Shown: in pieces, positions 12,064-24,016 of the stretch
Layout of the letters: each line of letters begins with the position of its first letter
Position numbering within the stretch: position 1 is the stretch's first letter
Source: Phorcus lineatus
Lineage: Eukaryota > Mollusca > Gastropoda > Trochida > Trochidae
DNA: 64,000 nt
Direction: 5' to 3'
Assembly: GCA_921293015.1 (NCBI GenBank)
Contig: OV121084.1
Span: forward strand, 48,519,864 to 48,583,863
Position numbers and translations under genes: made by a program
The notes under the pieces: model-generated
The model's database searches: none
The model's input: the letters and a program-made list of their open reading frames with translations, nothing else
Told to the model about the DNA's origin: nothing

Positions 12064-14850
12064 AAGGTACTTGACCCCAAAAGTTATAAAATTGGAAGTT
12101 GGAATATATGTATATCAGCCACATGTTTGACATTAATGGAGTAACACATTTTGGACAGGTGAATTTCTTAAAATTTCCACAAATAAAGATTAGTTTATGC
12201 CAAATGTGTTATTTTCAGAGGATCAGATATTTCATCACTCAACCCAATCATTTGCTGTCGTAGAGGAAATAATCAAATATCAAGCAAAAACCTGTGGCGG
12301 CCATTTTTGTGTGAACACCTTTAAACATTTGAGGTAGAGAAATGGATTCGCTTAGCCTAACCAATTATTTTATGTTCTTTTTATAACTGCTTCTTTTGAT
12401 TATATAACATTGTCTTACAGTTGGAAATATTAATTTAAAATTTTGTAAGATCATTTTATTTACCTAAAAAAACGTGCTGTACTTCCCCTTGAATATAGTC
12501 AGCAGCTTATGAGTGTTCAGCCTTGCATGGAGCTTTGTGTGCTAACAAACTATACTATCTAAATGTAATTTGATTTTATATGATTAAGGATACCTTTAAA
12601 GCCAACCTTAGCCTTCCTTGAACAATTATTATACTAGTATTGAATTTCTTTAAATTATTTTTTTTATTGTACAGTGTCAACCTGGATTGATAAAGTCATA
12701 GTTTTATTTATATGAATCCTTAAATCCTTAAGACAATTCTTAGATAAATTCTTTGGCTGGATTAACTTCTTATATTTCTTATAGGAAGGTAATCTGAATA
12801 TGATGTTAACCAGTGAATATTATATTTTCTATTGTGAAAAAGTTTAAATTCATTTAGTAGAGTAGTTTACTTTGATGTTTAGAATATTATATCTTATTCT
12901 AGTTTAAATAAAACTGACATTAGTTTTGTCTTTTACACAATATTTTTTTTTAAACTGACATTTTACTTTATTTTGTTCTTTATTGTGACAACCTTATGGT
13001 TTTTGCTGCATCATAAAGGATTATTTTCTGTACACACAAGCCTATAAATGTCTGTACAATCAACTTACTCCTCCATTACTGACCAGTTAATGCATGCATG
13101 TCCTCTCAACACAAGATTTACACAGTCCGAAGTTAAAAATAAAGGTTGATTAATGGCTTACTTTATGTAAATGTTGTTATATGATTTATCTTCTTTTCAT
13201 TATTTAAATTTGCACTTGTGAAAAATATTTATAAGTAAAATAGATATGTTTCTTTATTAAATTATTTGTGCTTACATTTTTCAAATATTTCTCTGATCAT
13301 AGACACTTAAATACATATCTTCACCTCTCGGCACTTATCAATTTCTGATGTTAAGACCAAGTAATGTTGTTCAATCCACTTGTGAACTCTTTGGGCGGTA
13401 TAGTCCTCCATGCATTTAAATTTGTGTCACACTTTTTGCTAGTGACGTAAAATTAAGTTTTATGTCTTTTTGAGATGCAAAATCTCATTAAGAACCTGCA
13501 AGACTGGTTTATGAAATTAGATCTAAATAAACATCTATGAAACATGGTTTAATGTTGTCATACATTTTGTCATATGAGATGTATTACTGACCTTGATGTC
13601 CAAAACTGCGCAATTTATTAATATTTATTACATTTTTTTTATATCTATGTACATTTTAATGCTCATAAAGTTTAAAAACTACCTTTGAGATGCTTCAATA
13701 GATCCTTTTTAGCGTCTTCCTGTTATTATCGCCCATTATTGTCTTGCTTTCAAAGTCACACTTAATGTTTAGCCAATTTATCTAGTGCCTGGTTTGCATG
13801 GGTGACTCTATACACTCTATTTTCCACAAAAGTTGATTTTTGCTCAACTTCCTTCATGTACCATCTGTTGTGGATGAGGCTGAAGTAGTATTATACTAAA
13901 TACTTCGAGAAATTATTTGAAAAAGACCCTGCATCTTTTGTCAACCCTTTGCCATCAAGTATGACTGTATTATTTTTAAAATGTTAATAATTTTGTTCAC
14001 GATTCAAATGTAAGGGGCAGCTTATTAAATGTTTTGTGTTAATTTGACTAATTATCTAATTACACTTACAACTTCTGTGCTGTCTTGCTGTGAGAGGTTT
14101 CAATGAGTTGGAATTGTTTTGAATATTTCAACAAGACATGAAAAACGTAATTGAGAATTTCCTCCTGAGGTGATCTGTAATTAGAGCCAATCAATTGTTA
14201 TCTCTCAATACTTGTGAATATCATAATTATACACACTCGCATGTTTTCCACATAATGATATAATTAGTTTTAATTATTTATCAACTGTGGAAAATTTAAA
14301 TTTTCAAAATTTGAATTTTATATTGTTTATCTGTCAGATTATTTATAAATTCACATTTTATGTGATGAAGGTTATAAGAAAGAGATATTTTACAACATTT
14401 TTTAGATCAATGTAAAACTTTGTCTAGTAGAATAGTAGTTTCTTGGACCACATTTATCAGATTTTTTAGAGGATATGAAATTAACTTTGAAACTTAGATC
14501 TGGGTGTCAATTTGCCAATTAGAATAACATAATGTAAAGGATTCAAAGGAAATTGGGTGAACTCTCAAACAATATACCAATGGAGGATGTAGTTTCATTA
14601 TGATTGAAGCTTTTAGTATGAATATCAGTAAATAGGTTATGTAGACCAGTATGGCGCATCAGACATCAAAGAATTCTAACATATCAGCAAAAGGATTGAC
14701 AGGGTGAGATATTCTTTCACTGGTTCCACAAAAAACACCTTGCCCCTATATGAGCTCTGGGTCTACAGAGTTGATAAGCACCTGGGCGTTTATTATAGAA
14801 AATACAGTAAACAAACAACTGATACATTGTAGAATCAAATTTGAGATAAT
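12064..14850. other. AT-rich noncoding DNA with one complex block near 14.15-14.24 kb
   Basis: No gene is supported. The block at about 14155-14240 (CTCCTGAGGTGATCTGTAAT, GAGCCAATCAATTGTTATC) combines a TAATTA-type homeobox core, a CCAAT and SOX-like ACAATTG, as is common in conserved enhancers. This is weak, pattern-based evidence. The rest is A/T-rich. Confidence 0.45.
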
Positions 14851-14851
14851 C

Positions 14852-14945
14852 GAAATACATGCCAACTGTTGGCTCGTCAGTACTGGTGGTGTTGTCTGTC
14901 TCTGAGGGTGTGGGTTCGAATCCCTCAAGAGACCCTGCAAAAACA
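14852..14945 (+). repeat. tRNA-derived SINE head or tRNA pseudogene
   Basis: GTGTGGGTTCGAATCCCTC (near 14906-14926) carries a perfect B-box/T-loop GGTTCGAATCC with four of five T-stem pairs. Upstream, GTTGGCTCGTCAGTACTGGTGG resembles a degraded D-arm. No 5' acceptor strand pairs with the 3' side (AAGAGAC), so it is not a working tRNA. The same 3' half folds differently: GTCTCTGAGGG and CCCTCAAGAGAC form an 11-bp stem with one bulged A enclosing the B-box loop. A decayed SINE head is most likely; no A-tail or target duplication is obvious. Confidence 0.5.
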
Positions 14946-17572
14946 GCAATAAAGCAGTAATGTGAGCACAAATAGTAAAATATTACATATTAAATGAATT
15001 AATCTGCTGATGTTAAACTTCACATTATTGTTGTTCATATTTTATAAATTAATGGTTTAATTTCAATTGTCTATATAAAATCATGTGAACATTTCTTGTT
15101 GATGTCGGCTAGGTCAGTATCATAGCTTTTCAGCAAAGAGATTTAAGGAAAGGTGTTCTTGATTATCACTGCATAAGCACTTAGAATTATATCAATTACC
15201 TTCACTGATATCAACATTTCAGTTAATATTCATGTTCAACCAACATATTGATGAGATAGTTTTCAAAACTATACTTTCGATGATGACAGCATTGTTTATC
15301 ATATCGATATCAACATTGTTCATTATTAGTTGTTGTAACTCATCCATGTAATTTGAACCCTTTGTTGATATCAGTTCATTAATACCCTGTGTTTGTGTAG
15401 TATTAGAGGATAATACGCAGTTAGAATGATATGAGCGTGTAATTACATAGACCACTTGGTGATTATTGACTTTCCCCCATGATTTTCATCCGTTAAATCC
15501 TTTATTGCTTATGATGATATATTCTCTTTGAACATTATAAACTTTTCTGATATTGTATCTGTTTTTATTATAAAAGTCAATAATAGCTTAACATGGATAT
15601 GAGTTCAATGGACATAAGGTAATAAGTTATCAAAAGTTGTCAATAAAAATTGCTAGATTCAATATAGCATAATTAAGTGATTTATGCTTAATAAGATGAC
15701 CTTTGACATTTGTGTCTGATTAAGGTTGGATAATTTCAACTTGAATCATATTTTTTTTCAGGTGCACAACCATATTGTCAATTCTTCATAAGTGGTAGAT
15801 AATGATTTAGTTGAATCATGTGAATTGCCTTTGACAACCATAATTTAAATCATATTTATTAGAGATATATCTAATATAAGTTTTTTTAGCTCTTAAAATA
15901 TTGCTATATTGTCATACTTGGATATTTACAATCTCTTATCAAAAATTGATTAAATATCTATTTCATAAATCAATTTGATAAATCAATATCAAGACTTTCT
16001 TTAACATTAAAATGTAAAAACATTTTTTTTGATACTTAGGTGCCTCTTGAAGATTCTATTATGCCTCCTAAATCTTAAAATTTGATTCAAATTAGAGATC
16101 GAACCCAAAAAAGGATTTATAGCCTGTGCTCATCAATAACTATTGTGTCATGACTTGAGTTTAACTACAGTTATTGCGTCATTTATATGTCATCAAGAAT
16201 GAAATATATGGAAAGAAACACATAAAAAACTGTTTATTATCTTCTTAAAAGGCCTGTAATCTTGTCGGAATGGGAATTTACTGGTATACTCTTCATGGAG
16301 GGTAATGTACACAAATTAGTATCCACCTAATTCACGTAACAAGCGGCACTCCTAAAGTAACGGTAACAATCTATCCAACCGCTGTGTGATACTTACATCA
16401 AATTTATGTATATCATGTGGGTTTCTCTTTTGTCCTCAGTGTATTTAATATTCCATATCAGTGTGATATACTGATATGAGTTGACAGTGTGAAGGAAAAA
16501 GTATATGGGATGAAAAATTCTGTTTGTATACTAGACATTCATTAACCTAATTTCTATCACTTGAATAAGTTGGTTGTTGATGTTTTTCCCAATGCTTTAT
16601 CTTTTGTTAGGAATAATTTCTGTTTATAATCAAAATTACAATTTTCTGTATGGTTGATACTTTATTTAGGAGATGATGTCCTAAAATCAGAGACATGTTA
16701 TGCCGAATTGATTGTGATCATATTTCAAATCAAAACCACACTTCCATGCTCGTAATCAATATTAGGAAGCCATTAGGACAGATTTTTTCACTTTTCATAC
16801 TGAACTGATAATTAATTGATATATTAATTAATAATAATATGAATGATAAAAATACTATATATGATGATAATAAAAACCAAACTCATAGCAGATCAACCAA
16901 TCAGTATGGAATCATGGAAAAATTAGAAACAAAGATATTCTCAATTCCTTGTGTTCACTATTGCAAGGAGATGGTGTCGTACATTTACATATGAAAAGAA
17001 AGAGTTAATTGAAAATATGAACAACTTATGAATTGGTCTTGAAATTGATAGAATGGACAGTGGATAAGAATCATATGATATCCTCTGAAATAATATTTAC
17101 AAATCCAGTTCAGTCCAACAATAGTTTCTGATGAAATCGTTTTGGGTTGAGTTCTTGATGATGTCAAAATATTGTGATACCATATTCTTAAAGATTCAGA
17201 ACATTGTCCAACACAGTTTTCGATTATGGTCAAAGTTCCTTTTTCTATCTAAAAAAGGTTTTTAAACCTTTATATTCTTGGTTAGTACAAAATGTGATAC
17301 CTTTAATGTAAGGTTGTTTTCTTGTCCAGACCACAGCAGTGGGAGAGTTAACTATCTGACCGCATGGCCTTTTTCTCATTGAAGTATATGGAGCCATTGC
17401 AGTGCAAATTATGATTTATTACATATTGATTTTTAAAGTGCCTCCATGTTATTCATAAATAACTTGTACCGTCACTTTTATATATTTATTGAACATGTTG
17501 AAAGATAATGTTTGAGGTTTGTTTTGGGTTTATGTATAGTCGTAAGATAAGTTTTCTTTTGCAAAGACTTAC
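14946..17572. other. AT-rich noncoding DNA, nothing recognised
   Basis: No gene is supported. There is a small 9-bp inverted repeat CATATCAGT...ACTGATATG near 16455-16480 and a dense TAATTAAT-rich patch near 16806-16835. Minus-strand open frames near 15.2-15.45 and 17.0-17.2 kb appear random. Confidence 0.6.
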
Positions 17573-17608
17573 ATATAAATATATATATATATGTATATAT
17601 ATATATAA
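17573..17608. repeat. (AT)n microsatellite
   Basis: An imperfect AT/TA dinucleotide run interrupted by one AA and one G (ATATATGTATAT). It is a simple-sequence repeat with no other feature. Confidence 0.9.
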
Positions 17609-17725
17609 TCATTATCAAAATACATAGGGATATGATGCTTGAATTATTGATTCATTTTTATTGATATTAATGATGATTTTGTCTGATATGTTCCATGGTA
17701 TTAAACTATTGAAACTTGTTTAGGA

Positions 17726-17882
17726 CCACCCATGGTTTGCTAGTTCCAGCTATTGCTCGCAGGTTTCACTATGCACACTGCAAAACAACAATACTGTTGC
17801 AGGCTTTCTCCCTGCAATAATACTCGCAGCAGTGATATAACTGATATTCTCTTGAAAGCAGTGTTAAACCCACCATCTGAAA
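17726..17882 (+). repeat. interspersed repeat family, copy B
   Basis: This copy shares the start TGCTAGTTCCAGC, the block GCAGGTTTCACTATGCA, and the end TGATATAACTGATATTCTCT followed by TGAAAGCAGTGTTAAACCCA with copies A (4034) and C (19772). It is the longest of the three. It keeps a central segment with CTCCCTGCAATAATACTCGC absent from copy A. No coding frame is conserved among copies. It is probably a short nonautonomous transposon or SINE relic. Confidence 0.6.
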
Positions 17883-19771
17883 TTCTAGGTTTTTTCTTGT
17901 TATTACAATTCACATTTTTTTCAGTTTTCTTGTACCCTTAAGAAGATAAACTTGATTTTTACCGAGATAAAATGTTTAATTTTTTTTTTATTTTTTATAA
18001 AATATGTATCATATTTAGAGGTAACTAGTGCTCAATTTAGGATAATCCAACATGATGGCATCATTCATTCATTATGTATCAAGTGAGATGTATTTTCTAT
18101 TTCTATTTTTATATATTGTGATTGAAGTGACTGAATTGAGCTAAAAAAATGAAAATTATTAAAAGCAAGAAACTCTAGAGTCCAAAACTTCCAACTTCAT
18201 TTCACTAAACTGTACAGCATGTATGCTGGTGTGCAGAAATGATAAACTATCATGTTTTCGGGTGAATATTCCGCTCACTTTCTACCAAACTATTTCATCT
18301 TCCTAGCTGCCTGCTGTCCTGGTTTACACCTGTTTGCACAGAGAGATTATGAATCATAGATAAAAATATACAGGTTGGTAAGGTGTAACATATGTTGTTT
18401 TCAACACTGACATCATACATTGTGTAAATATGACTGTGAGTCAGTTCCCCTTGATTTTTTAAAAAAACCTCAAACAAACATTTTTGAAATAAACAACAAA
18501 ATATCTTATAATCATATCTTTATTGTGACCAGGTACAAATATTCAGATTAGATATTAGATTGTTCAGATAGTTATTCCTTCAAACATTGTGTTTATTTCA
18601 CAACAATGATGTTATTAAGGAATCGTTCCTTTCTTATTTATTTGTTTCTAAATACCTAAAAACCTGATGTTTAGATGTTTGGATTTCTGTAAAAGCATAG
18701 ATGCAGAAATGTCAATAGATTTATTTCTTTATTTCTGTCTCCGCTTTAAAACATGTTATCTTGACGTACAAGAATGTCCTAGTTTTCCGATTAGGTATTT
18801 TCAACTTCAACATACGTACGTGTTTTCTTATTAGTTTGGTTATATTTCCTGGAAATTACCATAGTATAACTTTGATGATTGCAAAGCTCTACAATGTAAA
18901 CATAACAGAGACCTTAAAAGCAAAGAAAGATATCCCTTTTACATACTTTCAAAATTACTACATGCCCAAGACATGGAACTGGAAATTTAGGCTCTGCAAC
19001 AAGGATTATAGAAGGGTATCTAAATGTATCAAGGGGATATGAATCCATTTGATTTGAATATCTTGTTTTCTCTCAGTCTTATGGTTATTACTTTTCAATA
19101 TCTCCTCATGTATATACCATTCTTGATTGTCAGGTGCACTTCAGGTCATGAAATGATGACATCATGCATTGGGTCAATTTCAATCTATTGACTTATATAT
19201 ATCTATACTGACATTTTGTGCAATAAGCAACATCAAGCCTATGTGAATAATGATGTTTTGACTCATAGGTGTTAGCTGAATGATATTTATTTGTCATCAT
19301 TTACGAATGAGTCAGTTCAGGATATTGTGATCTATTAAAGTAATAGGCATTTGCAGTGAAACAATTTTATACAAGTTGTCAGATCTTGGTAAATTTGTAT
19401 TACTTTTTGTCAATTTAAGACTATTGGTCACTTGCATTATTCAATTTCTTGAAAAAACCCAATTGTTTTTATCTGTACATGATGATTGGTAACTATTTGA
19501 GTAAAACCGTTTTGTCAATCAAGCATTCTCTCAAAAATACTGTTAATAAAAACATATAAAAAATGGTATATATTCAAGCATTGTTCCTACCTTTTCTACC
19601 AAAGTTATCGTGATTTGTAACTTCAATGTTTACACATATGTAGATTAATGGATATTTGAAGGTGTCAAGGTTACATTACCAACAATTCATAGAATAACAA
19701 ATGGAATCTAGAGATCCAAAAGGTTATCTAAGCAATGGGTGATTGTACTGGTAAGGTTGGACCTATTATTA
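17883..19771. other. AT-rich noncoding DNA, nothing recognised
   Basis: No gene is supported. A 93-codon plus-strand open frame at 18761-19042 has no recognisable motif and begins with hydrophobic A/T-driven codons; I regard it as chance. Confidence 0.6.
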
Positions 19772-19912
19772 ATTTTTTTCCAGGTGTATTGCAGCTGATG
19801 CTCGCGATTTCACTGTAATGCATAACCACAATAGAATTGCAGATTTTTCCATGCTATAAAAGCAGAAGTGATACAAGTGAAATGCTCTTGAAAGCAGGGT
19901 AAAACCCCTTAT
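19772..19912 (+). repeat. interspersed repeat family, copy C
   Basis: Order of blocks matches copy B: TTGCAGCTGATGCTCGCGAT, TTTCACTGTAATGCATAACC, a CACAAT block, TTTTTCCATGCTATAAAAGC, GTGATACAAGTGAAATGCTC, then TTGAAAGCAGGGTAAAACCC. It is the most diverged of the three copies and is preceded by a poly-T run (TTTTTTTCC). All three copies are in the same orientation. Confidence 0.6.
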
Positions 19913-20135
19913 CATGTCTCCTCCACAGATGTAATATTGCAGGTAATTTAAGGAAAACTGATTAAAACCTAGCACCGTGATGGTCCACTGAAAGCAAGGT
20001 TTTTCTACAAGGATTGTTTTCAAAGCCTGAATTTAATTATAGACATAAATTTTATGTTGCTACTGGCACCAATCATTATATAACAAATTGTTACATTTGT
20101 TCTGTTCATTGTCTAAAAGGTATATGTTTCTTATC

Positions 20136-20475
20136 ACCAATTAGGAAAGTCAAGACTGACAATTGGACTCTGAAATGAAAAGTGATCCATTACCAATTAG
20201 GAAAGTCAAGACTGACAATTGGACTCTGAAATGGAAAGTGGTCCATTACCAATTGCTATAGTCCGAACTAACAATTAGACTCTGAAAAGTGGCTCTTAAA
20301 TTTGAAAAAATATCAAAAATGAGAAATGAAAAGAAATGAGGAAAGTCAAGACTGACAATTTGACTCTAAAATGAAAAGTGGTTCATTACCAATTGCTATA
20401 GTCTGAACTAACATTTAGACTCTAAAAGTAGTTCACAAATTTTAATAAATATCAAAAATGAGAAATGAAAATGAG
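20136..20475 (+). repeat. nested tandem repeat, 56-bp unit in a ~140-bp higher-order unit
   Basis: ACCAATTAGGAAAGTCAAGA begins at 20136 and again at 20192 (period 56, near identical), with a diverged third start at 20248 (ACCAATTGCTATAGTCCGAA). The segment from 20248 recurs at 20388 (ACCAATTGCTATAGTCTGAA), a higher-order period of 140 that includes ATATCAAAAATGAGAAATGA. So the array shows two levels of duplication with increasing age. No reading frame runs through it. Confidence 0.85.
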
Positions 20476-21431
20476 CGTTAGTCTTCTCCTATGGACATGC
20501 TCTCAAGTCTTCTTACAGAGTTTCCTAGACTTTTATTTTATTTCAAGGTCTGGCTGAAAGAATAAGGATAGATTTGCTCCATGACTGTGTACAAAAAGTC
20601 TTTGATACAAAGAAGGTCCTTATTCTTTGCTTCTAGATTTTACATAGGACTTCAAGTCCAAGAAATAACTTTTAAAAAAGTGTTGCAATAATAAAGAATA
20701 AATTTCATAGCCTTATTTTTAGTTTGAGATAATTAAAATATCATACAGTTAAAATGTGATCTTTTGTGATTTCTTCAATGAGTTTTGTTGTGTCTAATAT
20801 CAGTAGATTTCTGAAAGTACTCAGCATCCAGTGCTCGTGACTTTTAAAATCTTCCCAGCGAGTACATAATAAGTCTCTGTTTACCTGCCTCTCTGTATCA
20901 ATTTTTTCTCATTAAAACCCATTTTAATGGCTGTCTTAGCATCTCACCTGGGCAGGAGGGTTTCTCATTACCATAATGTTACAAGCTCAAGATGAAATTG
21001 AATAGTATACATTTCAACATTAAGGGTACATAGAGGTAATGTCGTCTTCAATTTAGATTTGAAAATAGTTTATTTCCATGACAATGGTAGCTGCTTTCTC
21101 GAAGGATATAGATTGATGTTATCGCCAGAACTTATTGTCATGTAAGCTACGTGTTACTGAAGGCAGTGATGCACTACTTAAATACATTTATTTTGCATAA
21201 AAGCTGTTTAGTTTGCCATAGAATTGTTGTACTAGATGTGGTCATATATACTGTTATGACAGTAGTTTCCTAGAAAAACGAGTTACATGTACCATTTATC
21301 ATATAGCTATGACAGCTTCATTTCACCTTTGACCTTTCTGTGTCAGGAATCCCTTTCAATGACATATTTGATAAATACTGAGATTTGATGGAGCAATAAT
21401 TTACTATGCTGAAAAATGTAACTTTTCATAA
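20476..21431. other. noncoding DNA, nothing recognised
   Basis: No gene or repeat is supported. Composition is mixed but there is no long open frame. Confidence 0.6.
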
Positions 21432-21458
21432 GTATATATATATATATGTATGTATGTG
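21432..21458. repeat. (AT)n/(GTAT)n microsatellite
   Basis: A short AT run followed by GTATGTATGT. Simple-sequence repeat. Confidence 0.85.
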
Positions 21459-21597
21459 ATCAATAGATGTATAATTAAAAATGTATGAACAGATTATCTA
21501 GCTGCGCATAAGTATAGGTAGATAAATAAGTACTGCAAAAGGTGAAGGAAATAAATTTTATTCATAAGAAGACTCTTGTTTGACATTCAGCAATCTT

Positions 21598-21725
21598 TGG
21601 GAAAGAAAATGTTGTTCCCGTATCCCGTGAGAGACAGAGATCGGACCCTTCAAACTCTCAGATTATCAAGCCAGCAAATAAGCCGATATCACACAGGGCC
21701 TGCTGAACTGCATTCATAACAATCA
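21598..21725 (-). repeat. tRNA-derived SINE-like element, minus strand
   Basis: Read on the minus strand, the order is TGATATCGGCTTATTTGCTG (degenerate A-box/D-arm), GGCTTGATAATCTGAGAG (anticodon-arm-like), then AAGGGTCCGATCTCTG (B-box-like), followed by TCTCACGGGATACGGGAAC. The order and spacing (about 35 nt from the D-arm to the B-box) fit a tRNA-derived head. The copy is mutated at conserved positions and cannot be a working tRNA. No poly-A tail or flanking duplication is evident. Confidence 0.45.
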
Positions 21726-22550
21726 ACTAAGCTATGCACAGTTATAAAAATAATGATAATGATAATGCATTTCTAATGTTTGATTGTGCCACAACAAATC
21801 TAGGAAAGATAGATCTCAGAGAACAGAAATGATTTGAAGAGTTACTCATGTCACCACAATATAAAGTGTATATCCTAAATGCTCGCATCTCGCTTTTAAG
21901 CATGTTCATGACATTGTATATTATTACAATGGTGTAACTATAATTGTAATTTTATTTCTTCTCAATTCCTTAGGGAATACAACCATTTCTGAGGTAGCAG
22001 GATACCACTATCATCTAGTCTCAACGATAGAAAACTGTTAATAGCTAAGATGATTCTCTTAGCACAGAGAGAGATTAACAGAATTTAGCACAAGAAGGCT
22101 GTGTAAAATGTCTTACATTGACTCTAATTTACAAGTATCTTAAAGCACAACAAAGTCGATTTGGTGGTGACAATATGTGATGACATTCTCTTATTTGTTT
22201 GTTTATGCTTTTGATGTTATCAAAATAACCTAACAATATGCTTCAAATGAACATGTTTTGTAGTATGTATTAATGCCCTAACTGTAAAATAGGAAGTTTG
22301 GTTTCAACATAAAATCCCTCAGTGTTCAAATTCTGAGGTTATGATAAAATAAAATGTAGTGTATCTCATCTTTGCGAAATTCAATGGACAAATCTTTTTG
22401 ATTTGCAAATAATTCATAGTTGATTGTCTAAAAAACAATAAATCATTGAATCAAAATTTTTCTTCCATGTTTCGATAAGAGACATTATATTGGTTATAAT
22501 AAATCTCCATTTATTGTCCTTTGTTCCTTTATTTGAATCTGGACAAGAAA
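21726..22550. other. AT-rich noncoding DNA, nothing recognised
   Basis: No gene is supported; a short GATAAT repeat patch lies near 21750-21765. Confidence 0.6.
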
Positions 22551-23095
22551 AACGAGACAATGTGAGTCACATTAAACTGAATGTCGACTCATCGAGCGTT
22601 GTTTCTACAAGTTGCATGTTCCCGGTGATTCATTACAAAGTGACGACAGAGATCGAAGATTAAGTCCTTGGAAATAACTGTAAAATAAAAAAGAATTCGG
22701 TCACCCGTGTGCTTCTCCAGAGAAGACGTATATGTCTTCCATTACATTATGCGATCTATTTCTGATCTATTATCGACTCAATCAGATTTCATGTGGTACA
22801 CCTGGATCAACAGTTATTGACGATGTATATAACATGGATATGTCAATTGTGTTGTGTATTATCAAGTTTATTGAGGACAGGAAGTCCGACACTTGATGCC
22901 GATGTTAACCTGTTGTCCGTGACTTTAATCCTGATTTGGTAGCGTCCTGCACTCCCGTGAAATCAAATAGTCGAACTTGGAGTAGGGGCCGACTTGTTAT
23001 CGTTATTTATCATAATCTGCCCTTGATATTTGATAAAATGCTTTGCTCTTCTGTGGTGGTGGCCATACACCTATCAAACACTTGAAAGACACTTC
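22551..23095. promoter_or_regulatory. complex CpG-containing block, candidate regulatory DNA
   Basis: In contrast to its A/T-rich neighbours, this block has frequent CpG and little simple sequence, for example ATGTCGACTCATCGAGCG, CGGTCACCCGTGTGC, ATTATGCGATC, GACAGGAAGTCCGACAC (an ETS core GGAAGT) and TAGTCGAACTTGG. It has stop codons in all frames, so it is not a long exon. Retained CpG and complexity are features often seen in conserved enhancers or promoters, but that is inference only. Confidence 0.3.
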
Positions 23096-23119
23096 AGGTG
23101 GGCAGGGGGATTATAGAAT

Positions 23120-23141
23120 GGGTGGGTAGGAGGGGTGGGGG
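23120..23141 (+). other. G-quadruplex motif
   Basis: The run GGGTGGGTAGGAGGGGTGGG continues with more G, giving four G-tracts of at least three with loops of 1, 5 and 1 base. This satisfies the standard G3+N1-7 quadruplex rule. It sits in a G-rich stretch from 23097 to about 23270 with further runs (GGGGCTGGGGGAAG, GGTTGGGGGGGAT). Confidence 0.8.
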
Positions 23142-24016
23142 TGAGTGTCTGGAAGTTTCTAGGGGCTGGGGGAAGAGTAGATTTAAATTAAGAGTGGTTG
23201 GGGGGGATGATTAGTCGGGATTTGGAGAAGAATAGAGGTTGGCTACAGCATTAGTTTGGGAATTGGGGGTTGATAGTTATAAGAGTATAGAGGTTGATGA
23301 TTTATTTTCAGTCATGCAAATTGAATATTCATTAAAGATAATATATCTTCATTATATATATATGAGCAGTTGAGAACTATAACATTTGTAAACTTTGTAA
23401 ATCATGTATATTTATATCATTCTACTACTGAATTACAATGGATTTTAGGAAAAGTATTCAAATTGATTTGCACAAATTTGTCATTTCAAGGATAGTCTTT
23501 ATGAATGTAAAATAATATGTTTACATGAATATTTGACAAAAAAACAAAGGATTTCTTACAAATGATTGCATAATGTTTCACTACTAGTAGTGATTCCAGT
23601 AATTACAGGAAAAAAAATAAAAGATTTCTCTGAATAATTTTCACCTGGCAGGTAATAGGTAGAGGTAAATCATTGATCAATGTAAGCAAAGGTAAATAAT
23701 TATACCTTTCCACAAATATCAATAAATCAGAGGGGAGATCCTCTGACACTGTAGCTGGTGTATCTTACCTACCCCCTCCCATGAATCCGACAGGTAGGTT
23801 TCCCCTTTCACCTGATATCCAGGTAGGTCTATAATTAGACGAGCATGTAGGTTTCAGGTGTGATGCCAGATCAGATTACTATCTAGTCAATGTACATAGC
23901 TAACTGAATGACAGATTTGTTTCAAGAGCTCCGTTATTTGATCCCTATGACAGTCACTTTATTGGAACTGACACATGACAGTTGTTATGTAGGTATGTTT
24001 CACTGGGTTAGGGTTT
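23142..24016. other. noncoding DNA, G-rich at its start then AT-rich
   Basis: No gene is supported. The G-rich bias on the plus strand ends near 23270. Near 23640-23860 there is a loose concentration of CAGGTA/ACCTGA motifs without regular spacing. Confidence 0.55.

Noticed and set aside
14852-14945. Functional tRNA gene
   Set aside because: The T-arm and B-box are good, but no 5' acceptor strand pairs and no proper D- and anticodon-arm geometry can be drawn.
16085-16110. B-box-like GGGTTCGATCTC on the minus strand
   Set aside because: No A-box-like block lies at the right distance, so a chance match is more likely.
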